From the NCBI GenBank assembly GCA_905160935.1, contig CAJHZI010000802.1, positions 286,001 through 350,000 of the forward strand: a stretch of DNA of 64,000 nt, in the 5' to 3' direction. A model generated the notes under the pieces. That model ran no database searches and was not told where the DNA came from. It saw only the letters and a program-made list of their open reading frames with translations. The DNA is from Enchytraeus crypticus (Eukaryota; Annelida; Clitellata; Enchytraeida; Enchytraeidae). The position numbers and the translations under genes are program-made. Positions 60,941-64,000 of this stretch are shown here, in pieces (position 1 is the stretch's first letter; each line of letters starts with the position of its first letter).

Positions 60941-63203
60941 CTAAACAGTATATGGATAATGTAAATAAACTAATATATTACTATATTTGTAAAAATAGAT
61001 AATATTTATAAGTAGACATTATTTAGGCCTATTCATAGTATTTTTGTTGCGACTGCTGTTACTGTTAATGTCATTATTCATATGAATATGAATTTGATTA
61101 GTATTCGGATTTTCTTAATAGTGGTTAATATGACTGTTATAATAATTTTTATTCTAATTTTAATAGTATCAATAGTAGTAATAAAAACACAAATTGTATT
61201 ATTATTATTATGATCAGTAAATAAGGATTCTTAGTTTTGTGCTAATCCACATAAAATTCTATATTCCCACTCCTACAGGTTGCCAGCAATTCATCATCAT
61301 CATCTTTTTTTCATAGAATCCCAGGTTAACTAGGGTAGGGGTACGAATAGACCATCTTTGGTCCGCTTTGTCCCACACCACGTCATCAGTCAATCCCCTA
61401 TTTTGCATGTCCTTCTTAATCACCGCATCACACTTCCGTTGTTGTCTACCTCTCTCTAGCTTAACATTCAGCTCTTCCCTCCAAACCCTCCTTAATACTG
61501 CCACATTTGCCTTTCTTACACTGCGCCCATACCATCTTAATGTCGACTGTGCCAACCAATCCCCGATTCCCTCAACATTAAAATTCATCCTCACATATTC
61601 ATTTTCCATTCTGTCCTTCATAGTTTTACCTCACATTATAGGTAACATTCTTATTTCTACCATATGCAAACTCTATAAATGTTTCCCTTTTAGTGCTTAA
61701 CACTCCGAACTATACATCATTACTGGTCTTACCACATATCTATAAAATTTGCCTTTCAATCTTAGTGGTATTTTCCAATCACACAACACTCCATTAGCTC
61801 AACCCTCCTCCACTTTGCCCGATCAGCTTGGATCCTACTAATAATCTCCATTTCCAACTCCTTATCATCCTCAATTAAAGATCTCAGATATCTAAAAGTC
61901 TGGTACCTCCCTTAGCTCCACCCCTTAACCTATCACTATATCTCCTTTTATCATCTCACCCTTCCATCTTCTCTTCAAAGGCTCCATTTGTTTCTATATT
62001 CACCTTCAGTCTATGTCAGAGTATGCTGTATGTAATTATAAAATTCAATAACAATTAATCTATATGTAAATTATTCACTTTAGCATTCTTACCAATTTCT
62101 TTATACTCAATTTCTCCAGCAATTTTCTTGATATCTTCTAATGTAGGAGTCAGCGGTTGAATAAATTTCAGTTTAACCTTGTTTTGATCAGTCGCATCAC
62201 TCTTCTTCTGATCTTTGATCAACTCCTCAGCTCTCTTGTGTAGATCATCAGCAGCTCTTATTATCTCACAATCTGTACCACGCTCATTAAAAATACTACT
62301 GTATGCATGGAAACTGTCCAAAGTAGCAGAATGGAACTCTAGCAAATCCTTCTCAATCTTCAACTCTTTCAGTTTATTTTCTTTCATGCAACGTAATTCC
62401 TCTAACCTTTCTTTTTCTAGATCATCTAAGAGTTTGCGAATGGCATCAACAGCCTTTCTTACAGATGATTCTGTTGATGATACCTGCTGCAGAAAGTTTT
62501 GTTTAATTTCCTCGACTTTCTGCTTTTTGTTACTCACTGCTACACGATATCTAAAAATATACTTTCTGTCATTCTCAGCAAGTTCTCTCATTTGTTTGGC
62601 TACATCATGTGATGTTCTACAATCATGTTTGTTATGATCTTTGACATGACACACAGCACAGATCAACTCTCTGCAGTTACAACAGTACAACTCTAATTCT
62701 TTGTTGTCATGTTTACTGCAGTAGCTGGATATCAATCTATTTAGCTCATAATCTGTTGGTTTCTTTTTAATGCTGACAACTTTGTGGTGTTTTGTTTGGT
62801 TAACCTTTGAATGAAGCTTTGTGCATCTCTGACAAAGACTCTGACGGCAGTCCATACAGAATGAGTCAGCTTTAATATTTTCTCCAATCTCCTTACAGGG
62901 ATCGCATTGACACTCTTTCTCCAGGTTTCCTCTTTTATGAATTAACCTATCTATAAACTGATTTTCAGGTAATTTCTCCACTCCATCTTGTGGAACACTG
63001 AACTCACTCTTGCACAGTGGACATGGGACATTCACATCATTATAGTCATCACAGAGTCTCTTCAAGCAATCCTGACAGAACGTGTGATAGCATGGTAACA
63101 GCTTTGGTTTCGTGAATTCAGTCAAACAAATAGAACATTCCAGATCTGGATCCCTGTCCTCTTTCTTATGCCATGTAACTGAATTAATATTTAAATCCTC
63201 CAT
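60093..63203 (-). CDS. TRIM-type protein with RING, B-boxes, coiled coil and beta-propeller
   Basis: Two exons, 63203-62093 and 60940-60093, sum to 1,959 nt and give 652 residues plus a stop. TRIM proteins of this layout usually act as cytoplasmic E3 ubiquitin ligases, with the propeller binding RNA or protein partners; that role is inferred from the family. The donor is ATTG|GTAAGA and the acceptor TGTTTAG|CTGCTAAGG, both phase 1. The ATG at 63203 sits in AAACATGG, a good context, and directly precedes the RING. The 1.15-kb intron holds a LINE C fragment on the same strand. The donor could also join the A2 or A3 exons in phase, so alternative C-termini are possible. Confidence 0.82.
61265..62010 (-). 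mobile_element. LINE C 3' part
   Basis: Minus-strand frames give GDWLAQSTLRWYGRSVRKAN and CDAVIKKDMQNRGLTDDVVW, the RT-C-terminal region of RTE-like LINEs (usual form LRWYGHVMRM ... KRW), then IRTPTLVNLGFYEKK and (GAT)n. It is degenerate with stops, and lies in the TRIM intron in the gene's orientation. Confidence 0.78.
62093..63203 (-). CDS. TRIM RBCC exon: RING, two B-boxes, coiled coil
   Basis: Residues 1-370 plus one base. The RING is C23-x2-C26, C38, H40, C43, C46, then C61-x2-C64, a complete C3HC4 set. A B-box1-like zinc region follows (about 98-145: CDPCKE, CMDCRQSLCQRC). B-box2 lies at about 163-205 (YCSKHDNKELELYC, CRELICAVC, KDHNKHDC). Residues of about 205-320 are strongly charged and helical, as expected of the TRIM coiled coil. 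The C-terminal 50 residues are a linker ahead of the propeller. Confidence 0.92.
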
Positions 63204-63827
63204 GTTTTTAGCCTACTCTAAAATTGCATAAGGACTTGAATTCAAGTCCTTACAAAGATTTAAATCATAATATTATTCGGTGGTATATGAGACGACAAGT
63301 CAGTCGCTAACTAATCGGACTTTAGCGAGTCAACAAGTGTTCATAAAATTCAGACGTGACTATCCCGTCGATAAAACCTTCGATACCTTATTATCGGAGT
63401 GTCTTAAAATTGACTATTAGATAGGTGTCTATTACCTTCAAGAAAATATCAATAACATTCACTAGACTGATTATACGAAAAGTGGTCTAAATTGCCTAAC
63501 TGTTTAAACACGTTGTATTAAAAAGTGATAGATATCAACGCAGTTGATCATTTCACTGTAATGAGTGTTTACTTTACTATTATATATGGAAAGCGCTTCA
63601 ATTCCGGATATTTACTTGTACTGCTGGCATAAAGGCATGTCTATCGTACAAGTGCTACCACACAAGGCTACCAACAAATTTTCAATCAATCAACCAAAAT
63701 TAAAATATACCTCCAATACTTCACCAGAAAAGAATATAAGATAAATGGAACCTAGTTTTCCAAATTATTCAAATCAGTTATTGTTATGATTTATTGGATT
63801 ATTATTATTTAGATTTACGATGCACGT
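63204..63827. other. Upstream region of the TRIM gene
   Basis: GAGTAG just before the ATG context could be an acceptor for a 5' UTR exon. No promoter motif identified. Confidence 0.4.
63470..63570 (+). mobile_element. S3 tail fragment
   Basis: AATTGCCTAACTGTTTAAAC and GTGATAGATATCAACGCAG; the head is absent. Confidence 0.6.
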
Positions 63828-63879
63828 AGCATCAGTGACTTTTATGGTCAATGATGCTCCCATAAAAGTCACTGATGCT
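63828..63879. repeat. Perfect 20-bp inverted repeat, 12-bp loop
   Basis: AGCATCAGTGACTTTTATGG and its exact reverse complement at 63860-63879, loop TCAATGATGCTC. It lies outside any gene seen here. Confidence 0.95.
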
Positions 63880-64000
63880 TACTCCTCACAAGCACTATTT
63901 TTACTTATAAAATAATCTGAATCAAAAATTTAAATAAATGTAAAGATGTAAAAGTTAAATATATCCTACAAATGTCGGATACAGTTTGTTCATGTAGAAT

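Overview
This window is nuclear DNA of an invertebrate animal. Coding exons are split by long introns with GT-AG borders. The two gene systems are a family-C G-protein-coupled receptor and TRIM/NHL-type proteins. The rest is AT-rich DNA packed with LINEs, SINEs, mariner-type transposons and simple repeats. The species cannot be named from the sequence; a marine bilaterian such as a mollusc, annelid or brachiopod is a guess from the TRIM-NHL style and the repeat content.

Left half, + strand (6.4-34.6 kb): one complete metabotropic glutamate receptor-like gene. I assembled eight coding exons from splice sites and phases; they sum to 3,693 nt, exactly 1,231 codons including the stop. Exons 1-4 encode the ligand-binding Venus-flytrap domain, exons 4-5 the cysteine-rich linker, and exons 5-8 the seven membrane helices. 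Two long, charged, A-rich inserts (about 212 and 118 residues) sit in ligand-domain loops. Most of the gene's 3' splice sites lie at the edge of a tandem array, a partial exon copy or a transposon tail.

Right half, - strand (35.3-63.2 kb): a family of TRIM/NHL-like modules. One RING/B-box/coiled-coil exon (62.1-63.2 kb) joins in phase to a beta-propeller exon A1 (60.1 kb). Two more modules follow, each pairing a B-type propeller exon with an A-type one: B2-A2 (47.1 and 42.1 kb, intact) and B3-A3 (37.3 and 35.3 kb, one in-frame stop and one frameshift). Every donor and every A acceptor is phase 1, so the pieces are mutually compatible.

Repeats: four LINE families can be told apart, each with its own 3' simple repeat: LINE A (GA)n, LINE B (TTA)n, LINE C (GAT)n, LINE D (TTG)n. 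Several short elements carry the 3' tails of these LINEs: S1 and S4 (tRNA-like heads) with LINE B, R6 with LINE A, R5 with LINE C. There are also a tRNA-like family S3, two 5S rRNA-derived fragments, a 5'-truncated LINE with a restriction-like endonuclease domain, and three mariner-type elements with roughly 200-bp inverted repeats. Family names (LINE A-D, S1, S3, S4, R5-R7) are local labels. Repeat borders are read by eye and are good to about 10-20 bp.
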